Shown here in pieces: positions 9,621 through 18,430 of a stretch of DNA of 64,000 bases. Source of the stretch: Desulfuromusa sp. (GTDB taxonomy: Bacteria > Desulfobacterota > Desulfuromonadia > Desulfuromonadales > Geopsychrobacteraceae); assembly GCA_016744675.1 (NCBI GenBank), contig JADGDX010000006.1, forward strand, positions 41,316 to 105,315, given 5' to 3'. A model generated the notes under the pieces. The model made no database searches and was not told the DNA's origin. It saw only the letters and a list, made by a program, of their open reading frames with translations. The translations under genes were made by a program, and so were the position numbers. Position 1 is the stretch's first letter; each line of letters starts with the position of its first letter.

Positions 9621-10229
9621 TTAAAACTGCAGGCCGGAAAATGCCTTAAACGACATAGCCATCAAACCAACGATGATAAAAGTAACCCCTACTCCGCGCA
9701 GGCCCTTAGGAATGTCACTATAGACCAATTTCTCGCGGATACCAGCGAGCAGGCAAATAGCCAAACCGAAACCAAAACCGACACCAGCACCGTAGACTGT
9801 ACTCTCCATCACATTGTAGTCCCGCTCAACCATAAACAGAGCAGCACCAAGAATGGCACAGTTAACAGTGATTAGAGGGAGGAAAATCCCTAACGCGTTG
9901 TAGAGAGCTGGAAAGTATTTGTCCAGAGCCATCTCAAGAATCTGTACTATCGCAGCAATGACGCCGATGTAACAGATGAGACCCAGAAAGCTCAGGTCAA
10001 GATTCGGATAACCAGCCCAAGCCAAAGCACCCTTCTTCAGTAAAAATGTATAAAGAAGGTTGTTAACAGGGACTGTGATGACTTCGACCACGATAACCGC
10101 AGCACTCAACATAATTGCGGTATCAACCTTTTTTGATACGGCAATAAAAGTACACATGCCAAGGAAAAAGGTTAAGGCGATGTTATCAATGAAAACCGAA
10201 TTAAAGAAAATCATAAAATAATGTGACAT
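9621..10229 (-). CDS. nqrE: Na+-translocating NADH:quinone reductase subunit E
   Basis: Integral membrane subunit of 202 aa with about six transmembrane helices. NqrE and its paralogue NqrD form an inverted pair that holds an intramembrane iron centre. Recognisable blocks are [14 protein letters not shown] near the N-terminus, whose Cys is a candidate metal ligand, and [20 protein letters not shown] in the middle. It sits between nqrD and nqrF with 12- and 38-nt gaps. Also homologous to RnfA, but the neighbouring nqrA, nqrB and nqrF identify the complex as Nqr. Confidence 0.95.
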   Translation of the reverse strand: MSHYFMIFFNSVFIDNIALTFFLGMCTFIAVSKKVDTAIMLSAAVIVVEVITVPVNNLLYTFLLKKGALAWAGYPNLDLSFLGLICYIGVIAAIVQILEMALDKYFPALYNALGIFLPLITVNCAILGAALFMVERDYNVMESTVYGAGVGFGFGLAICLLAGIREKLVYSDIPKGLRGVGVTFIIVGLMAMSFKAFSGLQF

Positions 10230-10241
10230 GACGGTCGATTC

Positions 10242-10856
10242 CTATTCTTGGAGTTCAGGTTTCCAGGTACGCAAACCCCAGATGATAAAACCAATCAGAA
10301 AAAACGCGCTCGGTGCAAGCAGCATCAAACCGTTAGTTACATACCAACCACCATCATTGACAGTGTTAAGGATCGTAACGCCGAAGAGTTTACCCGAACC
10401 AAAGAGCTCACGGACAAAACCAACTGCTAACAGAACGATTCCGTAACCTAAGCCATTACCAATACCATCGAGAAGACTAAGACCCACAGGGTTCTTCATC
10501 GCATAGGCTTCAGCACGCCCCATAACAATACAGTTCGTTATAATCAGACCAACATACACAGACAGAGCTTTACTCATTTCGTAGAGATAAGCTTTGAGCA
10601 TCTGATCAATAATAATAACCAGCGTCGCAATAATGGTCATCTGGACGATGATCCGAATACTGTTGGGAATATGATTCCGAATTGCACTGATTGCCGCATT
10701 AGAACAAGCCGTAACCAAAACAACAGCGACAGTCATGGTCAGTGCCGTAGACATCTTGTTGGTAACTGCCAGAGCTGAACAGATACCCAGAATCTGCAAG
10801 GCTATTGGATTGTTATTAAATAACGGATCCAGCAGCGCGTCTTTTGCTTTTGCCAT
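10242..10856 (-). CDS. nqrD: Na+-translocating NADH:quinone reductase subunit D
   Basis: Integral membrane subunit of 204 aa, about six helices, homologous to NqrE and RnfE. Blocks seen: [23 protein letters not shown] (the Cys is a candidate ligand of the iron centre shared with NqrE), [14 protein letters not shown] and [10 protein letters not shown]. It overlaps no neighbour; nqrC ends 2 nt upstream of its start. Part of the nqrABCDEF operon. Confidence 0.95.
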   Translation of the reverse strand: MAKAKDALLDPLFNNNPIALQILGICSALAVTNKMSTALTMTVAVVLVTACSNAAISAIRNHIPNSIRIIVQMTIIATLVIIIDQMLKAYLYEMSKALSVYVGLIITNCIVMGRAEAYAMKNPVGLSLLDGIGNGLGYGIVLLAVGFVRELFGSGKLFGVTILNTVNDGGWYVTNGLMLLAPSAFFLIGFIIWGLRTWKPELQE

Positions 10857-10858
10857 GA

Positions 10859-11632
10859 CTAACCTCTCTCTGCTTTAAGTTTGGCCAGGAATGGTGCATA
10901 ACCATGCTCACCAAACCAGTAGCGGATAATCCCGTGGACCTTATTGCCTGTCACTGTTGATCCTGCAATACCATCAATCGTGTTAATTGCGTCACCAGCT
11001 TTTGGATTGTACTTCCCTTTTTTAACAACCTTAAGAGCAAGCTTTCCGGAACTGTTAAACACTTGCTTGTTTGGCCATTGTTTCTTCCAGTTCGGGTTGT
11101 CAACCTCAGCACCAAGGCCAGGTGTTTCTGCATGCTGGTAAAATGTGAAGCCCTTAATGGTTGTTCCATCTTCAGCAATTGCAATATAGCCATACATGGG
11201 GCCCCACATTCCGGCACCGCGAATTGGCAAGATAACTGAACCACTCTTGTCGAGATAAACCGCAGCATACTTCGCACGTGTCCCGATCCCAGCAAGATCC
11301 AAATCGGCAGGGATTGCTTCTGACAATTCTGGCTTATCAACCGCTTCTTTTTGATCATAAGTTGCAGCATCTACCGCGGTGGTAAAGTCACCCGCTGACA
11401 GATCGACCAATTTCAACTCCATATTGGAGGTGAAAAGCTCATCGATATTGCCGCCATCATCAATCTGTTGTTGATAGCCACCAGCAGCAAGAACGGTTTT
11501 ACGAATTTCCAGTTGCTTGTTATAAGCTTCCTTGTCAATCCGCACAATCGCCGCCAAGCAAACAAGAATTGAACAAACCACACAGAGCAGGAAAGCAACC
11601 AGGAATGTTTTAAAAATAGAATCATTAGACAT
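10859..11632 (-). CDS. nqrC: Na+-translocating NADH:quinone reductase subunit C
   Basis: Membrane-anchored, periplasm-facing flavoprotein subunit of 257 aa. A single N-terminal helix (about 8-30) is followed by an FMN-binding domain. The covalent FMN acceptor motif is visible as GIAGSTVTG with the expected acceptor threonine at T226, a slight variant of SGATxT. Another typical block is [14 protein letters not shown]. The start overlaps the end of nqrB by 8 nt, which suggests translational coupling. Confidence 0.96.
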   Translation of the reverse strand: MSNDSIFKTFLVAFLLCVVCSILVCLAAIVRIDKEAYNKQLEIRKTVLAAGGYQQQIDDGGNIDELFTSNMELKLVDLSAGDFTTAVDAATYDQKEAVDKPELSEAIPADLDLAGIGTRAKYAAVYLDKSGSVILPIRGAGMWGPMYGYIAIAEDGTTIKGFTFYQHAETPGLGAEVDNPNWKKQWPNKQVFNSSGKLALKVVKKGKYNPKAGDAINTIDGIAGSTVTGNKVHGIIRYWFGEHGYAPFLAKLKAERG

Positions 11633-12740
11633 GGCGCGACTTCCTTTTCTTGATGTGTGCGTTCACGACCAGACGATCAACGAGTGGAGCCATAACGCTA
11701 CCGAACAGGAGGATGATTCCAACACTTTCAGGCATTGTCGGATTGTAGATACGAACAACAACAATCAGCAGTCCGATCAAAATACCGCAAATCCACTGCC
11801 CCTTGACCGTCATTGATGAAGCAGAATGGTCTGTTGCCAGAAAAACTGTTCCGAAAGCCAAGCCACCAAGGACCAGATGCCAGGCCGGGCTCATTGCATC
11901 AGGGTTAACCATACAAAGAACTGAGGAGAGACCAACAACTCCAATCAGAACGGCAACGATGGTACGCCATGATCCGATGCCGGTGATGAGCAGAATCGCA
12001 GCACCAAACAAACATGCAAGGGCTGATGTTTCGCCCATAGAACCTGGTATCGTACCCAAGAACGCTGATTGCCAGGAGATCCCCTGTGCAGCCAGACTGG
12101 ACACACCATCGTTAAGAGCCATCGCAAGCGGTGTAGCGCCAGCGTAGCCATCAACTGCTGTCCAGACAGCATCCCCAGCCATTGATCCAGAATAGGCAAG
12201 AGACATAAAAACCCAGGAAACCAGCGCCGGGTTTAAAAAGTTCATTCCGATTCCACCGAAAATTTCACGGCCAATCACAACACCAAAAGACGTTGCGATC
12301 GCGACTTGCCATAACGGCGCTGTCGGAGGCATAAGCAAAACAATCAGGACTGATGTCACCAAAAAACCGGCACCAATTGATTTTTTCCGCATTGAAGCGA
12401 AAACTGCCGCCCAGATAGCCTGAACTATCATTGTGACAATCAACATCGGCAAGAACATCCCTAGGCCCGTCAACATGTTGGCACACATCGAAGCGCTATT
12501 ACTGAGGCTTGGAAGGCTATCAATCTGACCAGCAGCTAACATCTGGTTCAGGGTTAAATTTGCCTGATAACCGCTGTTCCATATCGCCATCAGAACGCAA
12601 GGCAACAACGCCAGCATAATGATACTCATGACCCGTTTGTGATTGAGGCTGTCACGTACGTGAACAGAACCAGTCGTCACATCTGCGGGGGAATAAAGCG
12701 AAGCATCAATTGCTTCTTTCAATGGTTCAAATAATTTCAC
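11625..12740 (-). CDS. nqrB: Na+-translocating NADH:quinone reductase subunit B
   Basis: Large multi-pass membrane subunit of 371 aa, the core of the Na+ and electron path, with riboflavin and covalent FMN. The N-terminus has HVRDSLNHKRVMS, and the middle has REIFGGIGMNFLNPAL. The FMN acceptor site is GYAGATPLAMAL with the acceptor threonine at T203. About ten transmembrane segments are apparent. It begins 5 nt after nqrA and overlaps nqrC. Homologous to RnfD, but the length and neighbours fit NqrB. Confidence 0.97.
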   Translation of the reverse strand: MKLFEPLKEAIDASLYSPADVTTGSVHVRDSLNHKRVMSIIMLALLPCVLMAIWNSGYQANLTLNQMLAAGQIDSLPSLSNSASMCANMLTGLGMFLPMLIVTMIVQAIWAAVFASMRKKSIGAGFLVTSVLIVLLMPPTAPLWQVAIATSFGVVIGREIFGGIGMNFLNPALVSWVFMSLAYSGSMAGDAVWTAVDGYAGATPLAMALNDGVSSLAAQGISWQSAFLGTIPGSMGETSALACLFGAAILLITGIGSWRTIVAVLIGVVGLSSVLCMVNPDAMSPAWHLVLGGLAFGTVFLATDHSASSMTVKGQWICGILIGLLIVVVRIYNPTMPESVGIILLFGSVMAPLVDRLVVNAHIKKRKSRHV

Positions 12741-12745
12741 AGCCG

Positions 12746-14083
12746 TTATCCCTCTTTCTCAATGGTGGTGAGTGCGTCACGCAACATAGTGCCGTAATCA
12801 TTTTTACCTGAACAGACATAGCTACACAAAGCCAGATCTTCCTCAGCCAACTCCAGACACCCTAGGTCCTGTGCCTGATCTGTATCTCCAGCAGCCAAAC
12901 TACGTAGTAAAAAATTTGGCATTGTATCTATCGGCAGTACTTTCTCAAAAGAACCAGTCGCAAGAACACTCCCTTTACTTCCATATTGGCTGGTGTTCAT
13001 TGGCTTGGACGGCCCCCCGGTGAATGCCGACAAGAATGCTCGCTTGATTGAGTATTTATCTCCTCCGGCGCTCAGTGAAGCAAGGAACTCCCGATCGCGT
13101 TTTTCCGGGAGCACTGAAACTTGCAGGTGGTAACGGCCGAGAAAAGCCATTGTCCCCACAGCAGTCGTTCCCTCTAGAACCGAACCAGAAACAACTCGCT
13201 GCTCACCGGCGACGAGTTCATCAGCCAATAATTCTTCGAGTGAGGCACCGACACGGGTCCGAATTAAACGAGGTTTTTTAGCCCCGGGGCCACCGAGAGC
13301 AATCACTCGATCAGTTGGCACTTGCCCGGTCACAAAGAATTTGCCGAAAGCAATCACATCCTGGTAGTTGATTGACCAGACTGTTTTTCCTTCAGAAACC
13401 GGATCAAGAAAATGGATATGAGTCCCAGTCAGTCCCGCAGGGTGGGGACCATCAAACTCTTCCTTGCTGGTTCCACTCACGTTTGGCAGGGCGACACCCG
13501 GTTGTTGACAGACAAAAACTTTTCCCTCTGTCAAGCGGGTGAGAATTTTCAGGCCATTGGAAAATGCCTGCTCATCCTCTTTGATTATCAACTCTGCTTT
13601 TGCTGCCAAAGGATTGGTATCCATTGCAGTAACAAAAATTGAACGTGGAACACTTTCAATCTCGGGAACCTTGCTGAACGGGCGTGTGCGCAATGTCGTC
13701 CAGAGCCCCGAATCAACCAGATTGCTGACAACTTTGTCACGATCCAGTTTTTCAAGTTCTGCTTCAGGGAAGGAATCAAAACTTTCAGCATCAGTCCCAT
13801 TCAGTTTAATTACAACCGATTGCAAAACGCGTCGCTGACCACGATTTACAGCCACGACTTCACCACAACCCGGGGCAGTAAATTTAACCCCAGCCGTTTT
13901 CTTGTCAGTAAACAGTTGCTGTCCAAGCTTAACCTGATCACCAACCTTTACACTCATGCTTGGCCTCATGCCGACATAATCCGGACCTAGCACCGCAACA
14001 GTTGTTACCGTTGCACCGTCAGAGATTGTCTGTTCGGGACTGCCGGTTATCGGCAAATCCAAGCCCTTACTAATTTTGATCAT
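12746..14083 (-). CDS. nqrA: Na+-translocating NADH:quinone reductase subunit A
   Basis: Peripheral cytoplasmic subunit of 445 aa, first gene of the nqr operon. It shows the NqrA N-terminus (GLDLPITGSPEQ), the lipoyl-like block KVGDQVKLGQQLFTDKKTAGVKFTAPGCG (quoted in pieces: KVGDQVKLGQ, FTAPGCGEV), GLTGTHIHFLDPV, and a Cys-containing C-terminus (LCSYVCSGKNDYG). It lacks the RnfC 4Fe-4S motifs, so this is Nqr, not Rnf. The ATG at 14083 has no good Shine-Dalgarno sequence. Transcription must begin in the 430-bp region shared with the divergent amidase gene. Confidence 0.96.
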   Translation of the reverse strand: MIKISKGLDLPITGSPEQTISDGATVTTVAVLGPDYVGMRPSMSVKVGDQVKLGQQLFTDKKTAGVKFTAPGCGEVVAVNRGQRRVLQSVVIKLNGTDAESFDSFPEAELEKLDRDKVVSNLVDSGLWTTLRTRPFSKVPEIESVPRSIFVTAMDTNPLAAKAELIIKEDEQAFSNGLKILTRLTEGKVFVCQQPGVALPNVSGTSKEEFDGPHPAGLTGTHIHFLDPVSEGKTVWSINYQDVIAFGKFFVTGQVPTDRVIALGGPGAKKPRLIRTRVGASLEELLADELVAGEQRVVSGSVLEGTTAVGTMAFLGRYHLQVSVLPEKRDREFLASLSAGGDKYSIKRAFLSAFTGGPSKPMNTSQYGSKGSVLATGSFEKVLPIDTMPNFLLRSLAAGDTDQAQDLGCLELAEEDLALCSYVCSGKNDYGTMLRDALTTIEKEG

Positions 14084-14514
14084 GTTAGTGCACTTTCTAA
14101 AAAGGGTTGTGAATCAATCCGTGCGTCAATTTCATGCATCTATCGGCCTTTTAAACAATGCTTCTTTGACAGATAGTGCATTAGAAAGTTTCAGCTTGCA
14201 TTGCCTCTGAAAGCGACCCTGAAATGGCATTTTTTCTGACATTATCTGCAATGTCTGCTACCAATTTACAAGAAGGCAAAACAAGGTTAAGATGGCGTCA
14301 ACAAAGGATTAAAGTCCCCTGAAGAATGAGCTATTTGTTAAAAAAAATCGTACACAGTATACACGGACAGCGAGGAAAAACAATAAAAAATATGACTTTC
14401 TTTTTTTCTTTTCACAGTTTTTTACCGTTAAAGAAGATTGTCACCTAGATCAGCTTCCCATAAGACTTTGCTGGATAAAACAATATTTCAAATTTAGGAA
14501 ATAATGGAGACAAT
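14084..14514. other. 430-bp divergent intergenic region (nqrA / amidase)
   Basis: No gene of credible length is present. The region is AT-rich and must hold the promoters of both flanking units. Weak candidates: on the minus strand GATAAT at 14241-14246 for nqrA; on the plus strand TTGTCA (14438-14443), 17 bp, TAAGAC (14461-14466) for the amidase. A pyrimidine-rich stretch lies at 14397-14412. The sequence TTAGAAAGT occurs once on each strand (14092-14100 and 14182-14190), possibly by chance. I could not identify an operator. Confidence 0.4.
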
Positions 14515-15300
14515 ATGAAACAACTAACTAGCGCTTCAATCCAATTTAATATCGCCCTTGGTGACATCGACACCAACCTCAAAACCCTCATCGCTGCATT
14601 GCAACGGGTCGCCGACAAAGGTGCCAAAGTGGCGGTTCTTCCTGAGATGTGGAGTTGTGGCTACGATTATCGCAACCTTCCCGAATTAGCGAAAGAAACC
14701 CCACGAGTCTTACAAATACTGCAAAACGAATGTCACAAACTCAATCTCGTTGCTGTGGGTAGTCTGCCTGAACTGACAGATGGGACGATTTACAATACTG
14801 CACATGTTGTTGACCAAGGCGAAATTGTCGGCAAATACCGAAAACTCCACCTTTTTTCAACAATGCGTGAAGATCAATTTCTCGGATCTGGAGATAGCAG
14901 TCTGGTTGTTGACACATCAGTAGGAAGACTAGGGGTTGCGATCTGTTACGACCTGCGCTTCCCAGAACTATTCCGCAAATTAGCCCTTGAAGGGGCCGAA
15001 ATTGCCTGCCTGCCGGCCGAATGGCCTAAACCACGGCAAGAACACTGGAAAACCCTCCTGCGGGCGAGGGCGATAGAAAATCAACTCTTTGTCATTGCAG
15101 CAAATTGTTGTGGCGTTCAGGGAAAGCTCGATTTTTTTGGCCTTAGCCAACTAATTTCTCCACTAGGAAATGTCCTCGAGATCGCCGGCGAAAAGAATAC
15201 CGAGCTGGTTACTACGTTCGATTTTTCTGAAATGGACGACTATCGGAAGAAGATAGATATCCTCAATGACCGCCGTGATGATATTTATGGAACCCCTTAA
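14515..15300 (+). CDS. Carbon-nitrogen hydrolase (nitrilase superfamily, omega-amidase-like)
   Basis: Cytosolic amidase of 261 aa. The Glu-Lys-Cys triad of the nitrilase fold is visible: Glu in AVLPEMWSCGYD, Lys in YRKLHLFS, Cys in GVAICYDLRFPEL. WPKPRQEHWKTLLRARAIENQ is typical of the omega-amidase/YafV/Nit branch, which acts on alpha-ketoglutaramate or deaminated glutathione. The substrate cannot be fixed from sequence. ATGGAGACAATATG gives a good ribosome binding site. It is convergent with the next gene, 9 bp away. Confidence 0.85.
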   Translation: MKQLTSASIQFNIALGDIDTNLKTLIAALQRVADKGAKVAVLPEMWSCGYDYRNLPELAKETPRVLQILQNECHKLNLVAVGSLPELTDGTIYNTAHVVDQGEIVGKYRKLHLFSTMREDQFLGSGDSSLVVDTSVGRLGVAICYDLRFPELFRKLALEGAEIACLPAEWPKPRQEHWKTLLRARAIENQLFVIAANCCGVQGKLDFFGLSQLISPLGNVLEIAGEKNTELVTTFDFSEMDDYRKKIDILNDRRDDIYGTP

Positions 15301-15308
15301 GCAACGGT

Positions 15309-15659
15309 TTATTCGGCAAGAGGTTGTGCCTCTTGCCGATATTGGCTCGGGACATCCTCTAGCTTATCGGCAAACTGCAGGGTCCCGCTCCTATCAACAT
15401 AAAGATAGCGGTTAGATTTTTTGGCCGATGCCATTGGGACATCTGCTGTTTTCTCAATAACAGCGTCAATAGATATAGGCTCGGGCACTCTTTCACTTTT
15501 CACCAAGCTGCCGAGACGAGTACGAAATTCAACGTAAAACCGCTGCGTCTGCTTCAGCCCAGGAGCATCCAGAGGGACCCTGAGCATCACTTGATCAAAA
15601 CCAAGGATCAGAGAAGTAAGAACAACCAGCCACAAAAAATATTTAAGCAATTTCAACAT
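15309..15659 (-). CDS. Membrane-anchored protein with DUF4124-like C-terminal motif
   Basis: A 116-aa protein with an N-terminal hydrophobic helix (about 5-21) that may be an anchor or signal peptide. A polar middle follows, then RYLYVDRSGTLQFADKLEDV, which resembles the DUF4124 pattern (Tyr-x-Tyr-Val-Asp-x-x-Gly...Phe-x-Asp...Ile/Val-Pro). Such domains are common in small envelope proteins of Desulfuromonadales; function unknown. A GGAG site lies 5 nt before the ATG. Its last codons overlap a perfect hairpin. Confidence 0.6.
   Translation of the reverse strand: MLKLLKYFLWLVVLTSLILGFDQVMLRVPLDAPGLKQTQRFYVEFRTRLGSLVKSERVPEPISIDAVIEKTADVPMASAKKSNRYLYVDRSGTLQFADKLEDVPSQYRQEAQPLAE
15313..15339. 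terminator. Hairpin between convergent genes, possible terminator
   Basis: Perfect 11-bp stem TCGGCAAGAGG/CCTCTTGCCGA with a 5-nt loop, covering the last codons of the minus-strand gene and lying 13 bp after the amidase stop. Neither side has a good T tract, so factor-independent termination is uncertain. Confidence 0.5.
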
Positions 15660-15809
15660 AACAACTCCATCTGTGTTCGGTGATTATATTACCCGCCACA
15701 CCCCTAAAACTCAAGAAATCGATCCATTCGAAAAATGAGATGTAATTTGACTTCAAGATCAGGTTTGCGGTAGAGCTTAACGCTGACTTTAATTTTAGGA
15801 GCTCACACT

Positions 15810-16751
15810 ATGGAAAATACAGAATACGATGTTGTTATTATCGGCGGAGGCCCTGCAGGCATGACGGCTGGCCTTTACGCCTCGCGTGCAAATCTAAAGA
15901 CCCTACTGCTTGAAAAAGGGATCATGGGCGGACAGATGATGACAACCACAACCGTTGAAAACTGGCCAGGATATCCGGGTGGAATCGGGGGCCCAGAACT
16001 GATGATGCGCTTTCAAGAGCATTGTGTCGAATTTGGCCTAGAAACCGATTATGGCACTGTCGAAAAAGTGATTGATAATGGCATAACCAAAACGGTCATC
16101 ATGGATGGAAGAGAAATCACCTGCAAAGCTGTCATTGTTGCAACGGGTGCTGTCCCTAGAAAACTAGGGGCTGAAGGTGAAGAAGCCCTCGTCGGAAAAG
16201 GAATCTCCTACTGTGCTACTTGCGATGGTGCTTTCTTCCGCAATGTCCCGATTGCTGTTATCGGTGGTGGAGATACGGCTGTGGAAGAAGCTCTGTTCCT
16301 GACTCGTTTTGCCAGCAAGGTCATTCTTGTCCACCGTCGTGATGAGCTGCGTGCGACAAAAATTCTCCAAGATCGTACCTTGGCAAATGAAAAAATTGAA
16401 GTGGCCTGGAATTCTGTCGTTGATGGTCTTGAATCCAACAGCAACGGGCTGACGGGTGCGACCCTCAAAGATACCCTCACAGGAGAAACCCGAAAAGTCG
16501 AAATTGAGGGAATGTTTGTCGCCGTCGGAGTCACGCCCACAACTGAGTTCATCCGCGATCTTGTCGATGTCACGGAGGACGGTTATCTCAAAGCGGGCGA
16601 AGACACCCAAACATCTGTTCCGGGGATTTATTCTGCCGGTGACAACCGCACAACAATCCTTCGTCAGGTTTCCACTGCCGTTGGCGATGGTGCTGTCGCA
16701 GCGATTATGGCTGAAAGACACATCACAGAACTCGAGCACCAAGGAAAATGA
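15810..16751 (+). CDS. trxB: Thioredoxin-disulfide reductase
   Basis: FAD enzyme of 313 aa that reduces thioredoxin. The FAD Rossmann motif is GGGPAGMTAG near residue 12. The redox pair is CATC (C135 and C138, followed by DG). A second nucleotide motif is GGGDTAVEEA, with HRRDELRA downstream, which favours NADPH. A C-terminal GIYSAGDNR binds FAD. AGGAG lies 9 nt before the ATG. It appears monocistronic; an inverted repeat follows before comM. Confidence 0.96.
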   Translation: MENTEYDVVIIGGGPAGMTAGLYASRANLKTLLLEKGIMGGQMMTTTTVENWPGYPGGIGGPELMMRFQEHCVEFGLETDYGTVEKVIDNGITKTVIMDGREITCKAVIVATGAVPRKLGAEGEEALVGKGISYCATCDGAFFRNVPIAVIGGGDTAVEEALFLTRFASKVILVHRRDELRATKILQDRTLANEKIEVAWNSVVDGLESNSNGLTGATLKDTLTGETRKVEIEGMFVAVGVTPTTEFIRDLVDVTEDGYLKAGEDTQTSVPGIYSAGDNRTTILRQVSTAVGDGAVAAIMAERHITELEHQGK

Positions 16752-16756
16752 TTCAA

Positions 16757-16822
16757 ATACAGGCTGAAGGATGTGGGGGTAAAGATCGCTACGCTTAAAA
16801 CCTAAACAACTTCAGCCTGTAT
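16757..16822. repeat. 13-bp perfect inverted repeat between trxB and comM
   Basis: ATACAGGCTGAAG (16757-16769) pairs perfectly with 16810-16822 around a 40-nt loop. No T tract follows on either strand, so it is not a standard terminator. It lies 30 bp upstream of comM and could form a large hairpin in a read-through transcript. No known riboswitch was recognised in the loop. Confidence 0.6.
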
Positions 16823-16842
16823 CATCACCATCACATGAAAAA

Positions 16843-16850
16843 GGGGGGGG
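16843..16850 (+). promoter_or_regulatory. G8 tract forming the comM ribosome binding region
   Basis: Eight consecutive G (after AAAAA) end one base before the comM ATG. No other Shine-Dalgarno sequence exists here, so the G run must serve as the binding site. Homopolymer G runs of this size can slip during replication. Confidence 0.6.
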
Positions 16851-16851
16851 A

Positions 16852-18381
16852 ATGCTTGCAAAAGTTATTTCCGGAGCATTGATTGGGATCGATGCCTATC
16901 CGGTTGACGTAGAAGTCGATATTGCTCAAGGATTACCACAATTTTCTACCGTAGGGCTCCCTGAAGGTGCGGTCAAAGAAAGTAAAGATCGCGTCAAATC
17001 AGCCATCAAAAATTCTGGTTACGACTTTCCTGCCAGACGCATCACCATCAACCTTGCCCCCGCCGATATCCGCAAAGATGGCACCATCTTTGATCTCCCC
17101 ATCGCCATCGGTCTCCTTTGTGCAACCGGGGTGGTGAATGCAGAAAACCTCAAAAGATACATTCTTCTTGGAGAACTTTCTCTGGATGGGCAAATCAAAC
17201 CTGTCCGTGGAGTTCTCCCCATTGCCGTCGCAGCGCGCAATTGGGGGGACTATGCACTGCTGGTCCCACCAGACAATGCCGAAGAAGGAGCTGTCGTCGC
17301 CGGACCAGATGTTTATCCCGTGCGCGATTTGGGGGAAGCTGTCGCGCTGATTAATGGAGAAAAATCATTTTCTCCCCATCGAGCCGCCGATGACCTTCTG
17401 GAGCATCAGACAACATCAGAAGGGGAAGATTTTGCTGAAGTCCGCGGTCAGGAACATGTCAAAAGAGCCCTTGAGGTCGCTGCGGCGGGCGCACACAATA
17501 TTCTGATGGCAGGTCCACCGGGAAGCGGCAAAACCATGTTGGCGCGCCGGCTACCAACCATCCTTCCCGGCTTCTCTTTTGAAGAAGCTCTCGAAACGAC
17601 AAAGATTCATTCAGTTGCCGGATTACTCGCACGCAAAAACGCCCTGGTTCGACAACGCCCGTTCAGATCACCACACCACACAATTTCAGATGCCGGGCTG
17701 ATTGGCGGTGGAAGCTATCCTCGTCCGGGAGAAGTCTCTTTAGCTCATCGCGGCATTTTGTTTCTTGATGAGTTTCCAGAATTCAAAAAAAATGTTCTCG
17801 AAATGTTACGGCAGCCCCTTGAAGATGGTCAGGTCAGTATCAGTCGAGCAGCGCTGAGTTTGACTTACCCTGCCAATTTTATGCTGGTTGCTGCCATGAA
17901 CCCCTGCCCCTGTGGATTTCTTGGTGACCCCCAACATGATTGCACCTGCACTCCACCCATGCTCCAACGCTATCGCAATCGTTTATCTGGACCACTCCTT
18001 GATCGAATTGATCTCCATGTGGAGGTTCCCAGAGTCCCGCACAAAGATTTAACCACCCATGTTGAGGCAGAAAATAGTATGGCAATCCGCGAGCGGGTCA
18101 ATCGAGCCCGCATGATTCAACAAGAACGTCTTGCGCCTTTTAAATTACACGCCAATAGTCAGATGCAAGCTCGTCATCTTCGCCGCTTTTGCAAGCTTGA
18201 CGAGAAAGGGGATCAACTCCTTGAACAAGTCACCGACAAACTCGGACTCTCTGCTCGGAGTTTTACGCGAATCCTTAAGTTGGCAAGAACCATCGCCGAC
18301 CTAGCAGGATCCAGCCACATTGAGACCCTTCATCTGGCTGAAGCGATTCAATATCGAGGCTCAGACAGGAAAAGTGTTTAA
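16852..18381 (+). CDS. comM: ComM/YifB family AAA+ ATPase
   Basis: ComM is a hexameric helicase that extends branch migration during natural transformation. The N-terminal domain has QGLPQFSTVGLPEGAVKES and RRITINLAPADIRKDG. The ATPase has Walker A GPPGSGKT (221-228) and Walker B ILFLDE (302-307). A Cys cluster follows in NPCPCGFLGD..DCTCTP, then the Mg-chelatase-type C-terminal region. At 509 aa it is full length. It is followed 49 bp later by a secreted DNA ligase gene on the same strand, which is a suggestive pairing for DNA uptake or repair of extracellular DNA. Confidence 0.93.
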   Translation: MLAKVISGALIGIDAYPVDVEVDIAQGLPQFSTVGLPEGAVKESKDRVKSAIKNSGYDFPARRITINLAPADIRKDGTIFDLPIAIGLLCATGVVNAENLKRYILLGELSLDGQIKPVRGVLPIAVAARNWGDYALLVPPDNAEEGAVVAGPDVYPVRDLGEAVALINGEKSFSPHRAADDLLEHQTTSEGEDFAEVRGQEHVKRALEVAAAGAHNILMAGPPGSGKTMLARRLPTILPGFSFEEALETTKIHSVAGLLARKNALVRQRPFRSPHHTISDAGLIGGGSYPRPGEVSLAHRGILFLDEFPEFKKNVLEMLRQPLEDGQVSISRAALSLTYPANFMLVAAMNPCPCGFLGDPQHDCTCTPPMLQRYRNRLSGPLLDRIDLHVEVPRVPHKDLTTHVEAENSMAIRERVNRARMIQQERLAPFKLHANSQMQARHLRRFCKLDEKGDQLLEQVTDKLGLSARSFTRILKLARTIADLAGSSHIETLHLAEAIQYRGSDRKSV

Positions 18382-18430
18382 CAACAAAATCAATTGAAAG
18401 ACCCAACCCCCTGAAGACAAGAGAGGGACT

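Noticed and set aside
12746..14083. Rnf complex instead of Nqr
   Set aside because: The A subunit lacks the RnfC 4Fe-4S motifs, and the F subunit has the NqrF ferredoxin plus reductase layout.
16164..16742. Open frame of 192 codons antisense to trxB
   Set aside because: Mirrors the conserved trxB coding sequence and has no family signature.
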